Assembly: GCA_947624335.1 (NCBI GenBank)
Contig: CANQJX010000075.1
Span: 1-7,859, forward strand
Reading direction: 5' to 3'
Source of the DNA: an uncultured Marvinbryantia sp.
Lineage (GTDB): Bacteria > Bacillota > Clostridia > Lachnospirales > Lachnospiraceae
DNA: 7,859 bases
Below the pieces are notes generated by a model that was not told where the DNA came from, searched no databases, and worked only from the letters and a program-made list of their open reading frames with translations. This document shows, piece by piece, positions 1-6,092 of this stretch; the first letter of the stretch is position 1; each line of letters begins with the position of its first letter. The position numbers and the translations under genes are program-made.

Positions 1-762
1 TGCTTCCCATAAAGAAGCAATCGTTCCGACGTCCTTCCAGTATCCGTTAAAATGATACGCGTACATCCGGCGGTGGTCGCGCAGCAGATTCGGTATAATA
101 TTATTTCCAAAATCGTTTTCCGAATTGGGATCCGCCTCGTCTTCCGTCAGGTACTGTTTGAGAATATCCCAGTTAAAAATGTAAATTCCCATGGAGGCAA
201 GATTGGATTTCGGCTGTCTGGGCTTCTCCTGAAATTCTGTGATTTTATCGTTTTCATCCGCGACCATCAGGCCGAAGCGCGGCGCTTCCTCCCACGGCAC
301 TTCGCGCACCGCCACGCTGAATTCCGCGTTCTTTTGCTTGTGGAAATTCAGAAAATCGCTGTAATCCTGTTTGCAGATCTGATCTCCGGAAAGAATGATC
401 ACATACGAGGGATGATACTGTTCTATAAACGACAGGTTCTGATAAATCGCATTCGCCGTCCCCTTATACCAGTCAGAACCAGTTGCCTGCTGATAAGGAG
501 GAAGCACATGTACCCCGCCGTAAAGGCGGTCCAGATCCCACGGCTGCCCGTTTCCGATATATTCATTTAATACCATCGGCTGATATTGGGTGAGAATGCC
601 TACCGTATCAATCCCCGAATGAATACAATTGGAGAGCGGAAAATCAATAATACGATATTTCCCGCCAAACGGTACTGCCGGTTTTGCAAGCTTCTGCGTC
701 AGCGCGTACAGTCTGGAGCCCTGTCCGCCCGCAAGAAGCATTGCTATCATTTCTTTTGCCAC
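1..762 (-). CDS. glgC: Glucose-1-phosphate adenylyltransferase (ADP-glucose pyrophosphorylase), N-terminal 254 residues, truncated by window edge
   Basis: Makes ADP-glucose and pyrophosphate from ATP and glucose-1-phosphate, the committed step of bacterial glycogen synthesis in the cytoplasm. The translation shows the nucleotidyltransferase signature LAGGQGSRL (residues 10-18), KPAVPFGGKYRIIDFPLSN (27-45), WYKGTANAIYQN (98-109), the SGD motif with the expected metal-binding Asp at residue 127, RFGLM (162-166), ITEFQEKP (174-181), SMGIYIFN (190-197) and YWKDVGT (241-247). The family is usually about 380-430 residues, so roughly 60% is present and the C-terminal beta-helix domain lies outside the window. 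I chose the GTG at 762-760 because AGTGAGGTG (778-770) sits 7 bases upstream; the in-frame ATG at 750 would lie too far from it. Two residues after the catalytic SGD are unusual (QIC where HIY is usual). glgD often follows glgC in clostridia but would be outside the window. Confidence 0.95.
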   Translation of the reverse strand, partial: MAKEMIAMLLAGGQGSRLYALTQKLAKPAVPFGGKYRIIDFPLSNCIHSGIDTVGILTQYQPMVLNEYIGNGQPWDLDRLYGGVHVLPPYQQATGSDWYKGTANAIYQNLSFIEQYHPSYVIILSGDQICKQDYSDFLNFHKQKNAEFSVAVREVPWEEAPRFGLMVADENDKITEFQEKPRQPKSNLASMGIYIFNWDILKQYLTEDEADPNSENDFGNNIIPNLLRDHRRMYAYHFNGYWKDVGTIASLWEA

Positions 763-769
763 TTCACAA

Positions 770-778
770 CACCTCACT
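770..778 (-). promoter_or_regulatory. glgC ribosome binding site that decides a GTG start
   Basis: On the minus strand AGTGAGGTG ends 7 bases before the GTG at 762. The next in-frame start, the ATG at 750, is 19 bases away and has no purine-rich sequence of its own. This supports GTG initiation. Confidence 0.7.
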
Positions 779-796
779 TTATCTTACTATGTTAAA

Positions 797-825
797 ATTG
801 TACCATAATTTTCTATATTTTAAAA
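797..825 (-). promoter_or_regulatory. Putative sigma-A promoter of glgC with extended -10
   Basis: The minus strand reads TGGTACAAT: an extended -10 (TG at 805-804) and hexamer TACAAT (802-797), 5 of 6 matches to consensus. The -35 position, with a 17-base spacer, is the poor TTTTAA at 825-820, which fits an extended -10 promoter. Transcription would start near 790, giving a leader of about 28 bases with no room for a riboswitch. The promoter lies between the upstream gene's terminator and glgC, so glgC is probably transcribed on its own from here. Confidence 0.6.
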
Positions 826-843
826 GATTTTTGTGCAAATATT

Positions 844-857
844 CAAAAATATTTTTG
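844..857. repeat. 14-bp perfect AT-rich palindrome upstream of the glgC promoter
   Basis: CAAAAATATTTTTG is its own reverse complement. It lies about 55-67 bases upstream of the predicted glgC start site, behind the weak -35. It could be a regulator site or an UP-like A/T tract, or simply chance in an AT-rich gap. It is too short and poor in GC to be a terminator. Confidence 0.35.
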
Positions 858-870
858 CGCCGCCTTCCGC

Positions 871-912
871 AAAAAAATGCCGATGCGGTTCCGTTCGGAA
901 TTACATCGGCAT
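871..912 (-). terminator. Intrinsic terminator of the lipoprotein gene
   Basis: Perfect 9-bp stem: 904-912 pairs with 877-885 (ATGCCGATG read on the minus strand). A nested TTCCG/CGGAA pairing at 889-900 lies inside it. On the minus strand the stem runs straight into seven T residues (877-871). The hairpin begins 12 bases after the lipoprotein stop codon, so orientation and position both fit termination of that gene before glgC. Confidence 0.9.
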
Positions 913-924
913 GCTGTACGGCGT

Positions 925-1275
925 CTATCTGTCCGTATCCTGATCTGCGTTTTTATCTGTGGTCTCGTTTCCGGTTACATCGTCTACCAGGTCCTCGGCT
1001 CCGTCTACAATTCCGTCGCCCGCTTCCTTAATGCCGTCGCCAACCTGGTCCATCGCGCTTTTATCCGCGTCCGCGGAAGAGTCGCTGCCATTTGTCACGC
1101 TGTTTACGTTGCTGTTGTCCGCGCTGTCTTTGTTTGTTCCGTTTGCGGTTCCCTGCGTTGTGCTTCCGGCGTTCGCGCCTGTGTTTGTTTTGTCATCCTT
1201 GTTCCCGCATCCGGCAAGCGATAACGCACAGGCGGCAAGAATCAGTACTGTCATACCTTTTTTTAATCGTTTCAT
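925..1275 (-). CDS. Small secreted lipoprotein with low-complexity body and acidic amphipathic C-terminal helix; function unknown
   Basis: A 116-residue predicted lipoprotein. It has a basic N-terminus (MKRLKKG), a hydrophobic core (residues 8-21) and the lipobox LAGC at 20-23, so Cys23 would be lipidated and the mature protein held on the outer face of the membrane. Residues 24-72 are almost entirely N, T, S, G, D, A and K, as in a disordered linker. Residues 74-100 form an acidic heptad-like segment with a repeated theme (GDGIKEA / GDGIVDGAEDLVDDV), probably an amphipathic helix. Start support is strong: AAAAGGAGA (1291-1283) is 7 bases before the ATG. A clear intrinsic terminator follows the stop. 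No clear promoter is visible in the 71-base gap behind the SpoVAF-like gene, so it may be read with that gene or have its own promoter. I recognise no named family. Lipobox and topology are reliable; any role is unknown. Confidence 0.85.
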   Translation of the reverse strand: MKRLKKGMTVLILAACALSLAGCGNKDDKTNTGANAGSTTQGTANGTNKDSADNSNVNSVTNGSDSSADADKSAMDQVGDGIKEAGDGIVDGAEDLVDDVTGNETTDKNADQDTDR

Positions 1276-1346
1276 AATAAAGTCTCCTTTTCTAAATAAA
1301 ATTCCGGATAAGTCCTACAATCATAATATCTCTTGTTTTTCCCGGA

Positions 1347-2728
1347 TTATTCAGTTCTTTTTTTGAAAAGTCTTTTTGCAAGCTGTTTTCCGTTAAACGG
1401 AATCAGCGGATATAGATAACTCTGCCCGGAAATCGTCCGGTTAAAGCCGAGAAAGCAGGCGGTGACTGCCAGCCCCAGAATCAGTCCCGGCCCATTTAAC
1501 AGCCCGACCGTCAAAAGCAGCAGAATACGCATAAACTTGATCGCATAGCCGAGTTCAAAATTAGACTGCGTATAATTTGCAATCGCCACAAACGCCATGT
1601 ACAGCATGGTCTCGCTGTTAAACCATCCGGATTTGACGGCAAATTCTCCCACCACAATACCGGCGATCACCGACAACGGCGTGGAGAGGGTCTGCGGCGT
1701 ATTGACCGCCGCCAGCTTCAGCCCGTCGATGGCAAATTCCAAAATCAGAAGCTGCAGGAGAATCGGCACATGAACCTCGTCCGCAACGCGGATAAAATCC
1801 AGCCACTGCGGAATCCAGCCGGGATTTTGCATCAGCAAAAGCCACACCGGCGTTAACAGCAAAGACAAAAGCGCAATCAGAAAACGGGAAAAGCGCAGGT
1901 ATGTCCCGGTAATCGGCGGAAAATAATAGTCGTCGGCCTCCTCCAAAATCTCTAGTAAATTCGCCGGCAGGATAATCGCCGTGGGCGCGTTGTCCACCAG
2001 TATCGCGATTTTTCCCTCCAGCACGCTTGCCGACGCCGTATCGGGGCGCTGCGTATATTTGAATTTGGGAAACGGATTATACCATTTGCGCTGATAAATA
2101 GCCTCCGCCAGACTTTCCTGGCTCATCGGCAGGGCGTCCACCTGCAACGAACCGATCTTGTCTTTCAGATTCTGAAGCAGCTTTTCATCCGCGCGCCCTT
2201 TCATGTAGCACAGCACAATATCCGACCGGGAACTTTGCCCCGCGCTCATCATCTCCATGCGAAGCTGCGGGCTGCGGATCCGCCGCCGGATCAGCGCCGT
2301 ATTAAAGACCACCGTTTCCACAAACCCGTCTTTCGAGCCGCGCAGCGTTTTGTCCTTGTCCGGTTCCTCCACGCTGCGCATCGGGTAAGTGCGGCAGTCG
2401 ATGGCAAAGCATCCGGCATACCCGTCCACAAACAGGCATATGACGCCGGAAAGAATGGCTGTGACAATCGCTTCCTTTTCCTCCAGAAGATCCGCCTCTA
2501 CATAGGGAATACATTCGTGTATCAGTTCATTGCCGCGCGGCGGCAGGTCTTCCGGTTTCAGGGAAGAAAAGAACTCCAGCAGTTTTTCCATGATGTCGTC
2601 TTTGATAAAGCCGTCGATAAAGTAAATGCAGGCGTGCGGTAAATAATGTCAAAGTTTTCCCCAACCTGAAGCTTTTGATGGAAATATTGCATGTTTTCCG
2701 ATAAGCTCTCTGAGATGATCTCTTTCAT
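1347..2728 (-). pseudogene. spoVAF: SpoVAF-like GerA-family spore germination protein, frameshifted near the 5' end
   Basis: GerA-family membrane proteins sit in the spore inner membrane and take part in germination; SpoVAF is the member tied to the SpoVA dipicolinate channel. The 414-codon open frame from the ATG at 2591 to 1347 carries most of the family: a soluble N-terminal part with EEPDKDKTLRGSKDGFVE (residues 75-92), NPFPKFKYTQRPD (172-184, closer to SpoVAF than GerAA), about four to five membrane segments (roughly 233-255, 275-295, 303-320, 328-345, 353-383) and YLYPLIPFNGKQL (392-404). That ATG has no Shine-Dalgarno sequence, and the same frame continues upstream as family-like HACIYFIDGFIKDDI. 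The proper start is the ATG at 2728, with AAAGGAG (2742-2736) seven bases away. It encodes 31 family-like residues (MKEIISESL...GENFDIIYR), then shifts frame near 2633-2638 and stops at 2558 after 56 residues. About 6-8 residues seem to be missing at the join. It is a recent pseudogene, a sequencing error, or a protein made only from an internal start. Confidence 0.8.
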
Positions 2729-2729
2729 A

Positions 2730-2775
2730 AAAAAACTCCTTTGGGATATAATTGCTTAGTGTCCCCAAAGGAGTT
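2730..2775 (-). terminator. degV intrinsic terminator whose 3' arm contains the spoVAF-like Shine-Dalgarno
   Basis: A perfect 12-bp inverted repeat: AACTCCTTTGGG (2775-2764 on the minus strand) and CCCAAAGGAGTT (2745-2734), with an 18-base loop. After the stem come T residues down to 2729, immediately before the ATG at 2728. The hairpin starts 20 bases after the degV stop, so it fits termination of degV. AAAGGAG in the 3' arm is also the only ribosome binding site for the SpoVAF-like gene, so any read-through transcript would hide that site in the stem. A T-rich run also flanks the stem on the plus strand, but no plus-strand gene ends here. Confidence 0.85.
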
Positions 2776-2795
2776 ATTTTTATTCGCTTTTTCTC

Positions 2796-3665
2796 TCAGC
2801 GCACGTCGCCCATAAAGAACAGCGCCACCGTGCCGGGGCCGGAATGGGTGCCGATTACCGGGCCGATCGTATTGATCAGAAACGCCCGGATCCCAAAGCG
2901 TTCTTCTACCAGCTTTTTCACATATTCCGCATCTTTTGCACAGTCTCCGTGGCTGATAAAGACAATGTCATTTTGTCCGGCAAAGCTGCCCTGTTTCTGC
3001 TCCATCGTATCTACCAGCGTCTCCAGAGATTTTTTCCGCTTGCGCACATTGGAAAGCGGGATCAGTTTGCCCTCGTCGTTCACATGCAGAATAGGCTTTA
3101 AGCTGATCATGGTGCCCACTACCGCCGCCACCTTGGAGACCCTTCCCCCGCGGTGCAGATGGAACAGGTCGTCCACGGTAAAGCTGTGTACCACATGCAG
3201 TTTATTTTCCTCGCACCACGCGGCCACCTCTTCCATTTCGGCGCCGTTTTCTTTCCGGCAAACGGCCTTGTGAACCAGCAGCCCTTCCCCTAAGGACGCG
3301 CAAAGCGAATCGATCACGATGATCCTGCGCTGCGGATATTCTTCCATCAGTTCCTCCGCCGCAATCCGCGCGCTGTTGCAGCTTCCGCTTAAGCCCCCGG
3401 AGAATCCGATGTAGAGAATATCGTTTCCCTCTTTTAAAACCGGCTCAAAAGCCGCGCGCGCGCCCTGCGGGTTAATCTGGGAAGTGGTCGGCATGGAACC
3501 GCCGCGCATCTTTGCGTAAAACTCTTCCGCGGGCAGTTCTTTTCCTCCGCGATAGTAAGTTTCGCCCTCAAGAATGTAAGAAAGCGGGAGTACCAGAAGA
3601 TCGTGCGCGCGATAATATTCCTCCGGCAGATCCGTTGTCGTATCTGTTGCAATGACATAACTCAT
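2796..3665 (-). CDS. DegV family protein (FakB-type fatty-acid-binding protein)
   Basis: DegV/FakB proteins bind one fatty acid and, with the kinase FakA, present it for phosphorylation to acyl-phosphate, feeding exogenous or recycled fatty acids into phospholipid synthesis. The 289 residues match the family's usual 280-290. Visible motifs are the N-terminal IATDTTTDLP (5-14), the lipid-binding loop TTSQINP (60-66), FSGGLSGSCNSA (88-99), HRGGRVS (171-177) and the C-terminal IGPVIGTHSGPGTVALFF (267-284). The start is supported by AGGAGG (3678-3673) seven bases before the ATG. The gene looks monocistronic: the divergent plus-strand gene begins 90 bases upstream and a strong terminator follows 20 bases after the stop. 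No convincing -35/-10 pair is visible in the upstream gap. The specific fatty acid and the FakA partner cannot be told from this window. Confidence 0.92.
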   Translation of the reverse strand: MSYVIATDTTTDLPEEYYRAHDLLVLPLSYILEGETYYRGGKELPAEEFYAKMRGGSMPTTSQINPQGARAAFEPVLKEGNDILYIGFSGGLSGSCNSARIAAEELMEEYPQRRIIVIDSLCASLGEGLLVHKAVCRKENGAEMEEVAAWCEENKLHVVHSFTVDDLFHLHRGGRVSKVAAVVGTMISLKPILHVNDEGKLIPLSNVRKRKKSLETLVDTMEQKQGSFAGQNDIVFISHGDCAKDAEYVKKLVEERFGIRAFLINTIGPVIGTHSGPGTVALFFMGDVR

Positions 3666-3697
3666 TTTCTCTCCTCCTGTTAAAATATAATTTTATG

Positions 3698-3726
3698 TTC
3701 AATATCGTCCGCTCCCCGCATAGAAT
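3698..3726 (+). promoter_or_regulatory. Weak candidate promoter for the FMN-domain-like gene
   Basis: TAGAAT at 3721-3726 matches a -10 at 5 of 6 positions and lies 17 bases after TTCAAT (3698-3703), a poor -35 (3 of 6). The start site would be near 3733, about 23 bases before the ATG. The -10 is also part of GCATAGAAT, which loosely recalls a sporulation SigE -10, but the matching -35 spacing is short. The gap is shared with the divergent degV gene. Confidence 0.3.
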
Positions 3727-3755
3727 GTACAAAATACATACCAGAGGAACGACGT

Positions 3756-4190
3756 ATGAGCTCTAAAACAAAAATTCTTATTATGAAAAAGCGGGAATTG
3801 ATCTACACCGCCATTTTTGCCGCCCTTGCGGTAGTCTTCCTGATACTGCTTTTCCTGATGTTCCGCACCGGCAGGGACAGCGTTTCGCAGACTTTTGCAA
3901 ACGCGGTCTATGTGCCGGGCATCTACACCACGCCCGTCATCCTGAACAACAATGTAATGGATCTTCAGGTGCGGGTAGACGCGGACCACATTAACAGCAT
4001 CTCGTTCGTAAACTTAAGCGAATCGGCCGCCGCCATGTTTCCGCTGATGGAGCCGGCGCTGGAAAATCTCGCCGCTCAGATCTGCGAAAAACAGTCCACA
4101 AAGGACGTCTATTATGAGGCGAACAGCCAATATACCTCGCAGATGCTTCTGCGGGCCATCGAAACTACGCTGGAATCAGCAAGGCGTTAG
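3756..4190 (+). CDS. Membrane-anchored FMN-binding-domain-like protein with degenerate flavinylation motif
   Basis: A 144-residue protein with a short basic N-terminus, one membrane segment (about 15-36) and an extracytoplasmic domain (about 53-141) patterned like the FMN_bind domain of RnfG/NqrC relatives. That pattern starts with PGIYTTPV (54-61), continues with strands and VDADHINSISFVNLSES (74-90), and ends with EANSQYTSQMLLRAIETTL (121-139), where typical members have a SGATYTS-like motif followed by a helix. YTS and the helix are kept, but the SGAT part, whose Thr normally receives FMN from ApbE, reads ANSQ. The protein may therefore bind FMN non-covalently or have lost the cofactor. 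I chose the ATG at 3756 because AGAGGA (3743-3748) is seven bases upstream; the internal ATG at 3786 lacks such a site. It is the only plus-strand gene, divergent from degV, and its end overlaps nadE by 15 bases. The family call rests on pattern matching by eye and is moderate. Confidence 0.75.
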   Translation: MSSKTKILIMKKRELIYTAIFAALAVVFLILLFLMFRTGRDSVSQTFANAVYVPGIYTTPVILNNNVMDLQVRVDADHINSISFVNLSESAAAMFPLMEPALENLAAQICEKQSTKDVYYEANSQYTSQMLLRAIETTLESARR

Positions 4191-4200
4191 CTGTTCCAGC
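4169..4200. terminator. Hairpin spanning the overlapping stop codons of two convergent genes
   Basis: GCTGGAA-T-CAGC (4169-4180) pairs with GCTGTTCCAGC (4190-4200): 11 base pairs with one bulged T at 4176 and a 9-base loop. The nadE stop (4178-4176) is in the left arm and the plus-strand stop (4188-4190) at the loop edge. No gap exists between the genes for a classical terminator. On the plus strand a TTTTT run lies about 11 bases after the stem; on the minus strand no T-tract follows. It may act as a weak terminator or 3'-end barrier in both directions, or it may be coincidence. Confidence 0.4.
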
Positions 4201-6092
4201 TCCAGCATCCAGATTTTTACGCACGCGTCGCTCGGCATTCGCAGGTCGCCGCGCGGAGAAACGGCCACGCTTCCCACTTTCGGCCCGTCCGGAAGGCAGG
4301 AACGCTTAAACTGCTGGGCAAAAAAGCGCCGGTAAAACACCTTCATCCAATCGAGTATCGTCTGCGCGCCGTAATCCGAAAACGCCCGCACGGCAAGGCG
4401 GTAAACCTTGGAAGGTTCCTCGCCGAGCCGCAGCATATGATATAAGAAAAAGTCGTGCAGTTCGTAAGGTCCCACCAGGTCTTCTGTCCGCTGAGAGATC
4501 GTGCCGTCTTTGGGCGGCAGAAGTTCCGGGCTGACCGGCGTATCCAGAATATCGGCAAGCACTTTCGCCAGCGTCCGGTCCGCGCAGGTATCCGCGTAGT
4601 AACGCACCAGATGGCGAACCAGCGTTTTCGGAATCGAAGCGTTTACCGCATACATGGACATGTGGTCGCCGTTATAGGTTGCCCAGCCAAGCGCCAGCTC
4701 CGACAGATCGCCGGTGCCGACCACCAGCCCGCCTGTCTGATTGGCCAGATCCATCAGAATCTGCGTCCGCTCGCGCGCCTGGCTGTTCTCGTAAGTAACG
4801 TCGTGTATCCGGCTGTCCTGTCCGATATCGCGAAAATGTACCCGCACAGCTTCCTCAATGCGGATTGTGCGCAGCTCTGCGCCCAGCTTTTTTGCCAGTT
4901 CGCAGGCGTTTGCATAAGTGCGGTCCGTAGTGCCGAATCCGGGCATCGTCACACACAGCACAGATTTTCGCTCCGTGCCGAGCATATCCGCCGCCATCAC
5001 CGATACCAGCAGCGCCAGCGTGGAATCCAGCCCGCCCGAAATTCCTATCACAATCGACCGGCAGCCTGTATGCTGCAGGCGTTTTTTCAGACCCAGCGCC
5101 TGAATTTTTAAAATTTCATCGCACCGTTTCGCCATCTCGTCTTTTCCCGCCGGCACAAACGGCGTCGGCGAAAAGGATCTGGTCAGGCTCGTTTCCTCCG
5201 GTTCCAGGTGAAACGGAATTTTTTCATAGCCGTCCTTTCGGATACTGTGGAAAGTCGTCAGTCTTCTGCGCTCCGCGCGCAGTCTGTGAATGTCGATTTC
5301 GCTGTAAAGAATCCCGTTTGTAAAGCGGGGCGACTGTTCCAGGAGAACGCCGTTCTCCGCAATCAGATTATGTCCGGAGAATACCAGATCCGTAGTGGAT
5401 TCTCCGTCTCCCGCGCCGGCATAAATATACCCGCACACCAGCCGCGCAGACTGACTCTTAACCAGCAGTTCCCGGTAATTGCTTTTTCCGATGCTTTCAT
5501 TGCTCGCCGACAGATTGACAAGCACGGTGGCGCCCGCCATGGCATGTTCCGTTCCGGGCGGATTCGGCGCCCACAGATCCTCGCAGATCTCCGCCGCCAC
5601 TGTCAGTCCTTCCATTTCTTTGCAGCAAAACAGAAGATTCATGCCAAACGGCACCGGCGTCCCTTCAAACTCGACCCATTCCACTTTGCGCTCTCCGGGT
5701 TCAAAATGGCGCATTTCATAAAATTCTCCGTAATTGGGAAGAAAATGTTTGGGAACCAGCCCCAGAAGACGTCCTCTGCTCATTACCGCCGCCACATTGT
5801 AAAGTTTGTTGTCTTTTTCCCACGGAAGCCCCACAAAAATCAGCGCGTCCGCCTCGCGGGAAGTAAACAGAATCTGATGCAGTTCCTGTTTTGCGCTTGT
5901 AAGCAGCCGCTCCTGCCAGAAAAGATCCCCGCAGGTATAACCGGTAATGCAAAGTTCGGGAAATACAATCAATTTTGCGCCGGCGCCGGCGGCCTCGCGT
6001 ATGCACGCGCAGATCTGCGCCGTGTTATAAATGCAGTCCGCCACTTTTAAATCCCCGGTGACAGCCGCCGCTTTTACAAATCCGTGTCTCAT
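4176..6092 (-). CDS. nadE: Glutamine-dependent NAD+ synthetase (nitrilase-type amidase plus NAD synthase)
   Basis: Catalyses the last step of NAD+ synthesis in the cytoplasm, amidating nicotinic acid adenine dinucleotide with ATP and ammonia taken from glutamine. The 638 residues match the two-domain, glutamine-using form. Residues 1-270 are a nitrilase-like glutaminase with the expected triad Glu46 (PELCITGY), Lys115 (VPKHFLPNYGEF) and Cys170 (AEICEDLW). Residues 320-638 are the synthetase with the PP-loop SGGLDST (352-358), VVGTGDLSELALGW (457-470), ATYNGDHMSMYAVNASIPK (471-489) and LLPPKDGTISQRTED (524-538). All catalytic residues are present. The start ATG (6092) overlaps the hslO stop as ATGA, with GGGAGGGA about 8 bases upstream, which suggests translational coupling. 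It is the last gene of the minus-strand operon and ends inside the convergent plus-strand gene. No frameshift or truncation is seen. Confidence 0.97.
   Translation of the reverse strand: MRHGFVKAAAVTGDLKVADCIYNTAQICACIREAAGAGAKLIVFPELCITGYTCGDLFWQERLLTSAKQELHQILFTSREADALIFVGLPWEKDNKLYNVAAVMSRGRLLGLVPKHFLPNYGEFYEMRHFEPGERKVEWVEFEGTPVPFGMNLLFCCKEMEGLTVAAEICEDLWAPNPPGTEHAMAGATVLVNLSASNESIGKSNYRELLVKSQSARLVCGYIYAGAGDGESTTDLVFSGHNLIAENGVLLEQSPRFTNGILYSEIDIHRLRAERRRLTTFHSIRKDGYEKIPFHLEPEETSLTRSFSPTPFVPAGKDEMAKRCDEILKIQALGLKKRLQHTGCRSIVIGISGGLDSTLALLVSVMAADMLGTERKSVLCVTMPGFGTTDRTYANACELAKKLGAELRTIRIEEAVRVHFRDIGQDSRIHDVTYENSQARERTQILMDLANQTGGLVVGTGDLSELALGWATYNGDHMSMYAVNASIPKTLVRHLVRYYADTCADRTLAKVLADILDTPVSPELLPPKDGTISQRTEDLVGPYELHDFFLYHMLRLGEEPSKVYRLAVRAFSDYGAQTILDWMKVFYRRFFAQQFKRSCLPDGPKVGSVAVSPRGDLRMPSDACVKIWMLELEQLTPC

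Noticed and set aside
1297..1346. Possible terminator after the SpoVAF-like gene (TCCGG / CCGGA arms)
   Set aside because: Only 5 bp of pairing around a loop of about 32 bases, with a broken T-run. Too weak to call.
959..1366. Plus-strand open frame of 135 codons opposite the lipoprotein gene
   Set aside because: It lies antisense to a gene with a lipobox, a strong ribosome binding site and a terminator. Its composition is the mirror of the low-complexity region.
2558..2641. Programmed ribosomal frameshift in the SpoVAF-like gene
   Set aside because: No slippery heptamer or run is present at the shift point, and a simple shift would still leave 6-8 family residues missing. A deletion explains the sequence better.
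3725..3739. Small inverted repeat ATGTA-CAAAA-TACAT in the divergent degV / flavin-gene gap as an operator
   Set aside because: The arms are only 5 bp and AT-rich, so this is easily chance. No known operator consensus is matched.
4455..6050. Long plus-strand open frames opposite nadE (for example 4455-5111 and 5208-6050)
   Set aside because: They are antisense shadows of a fully motif-supported NadE and show no recognisable domains.
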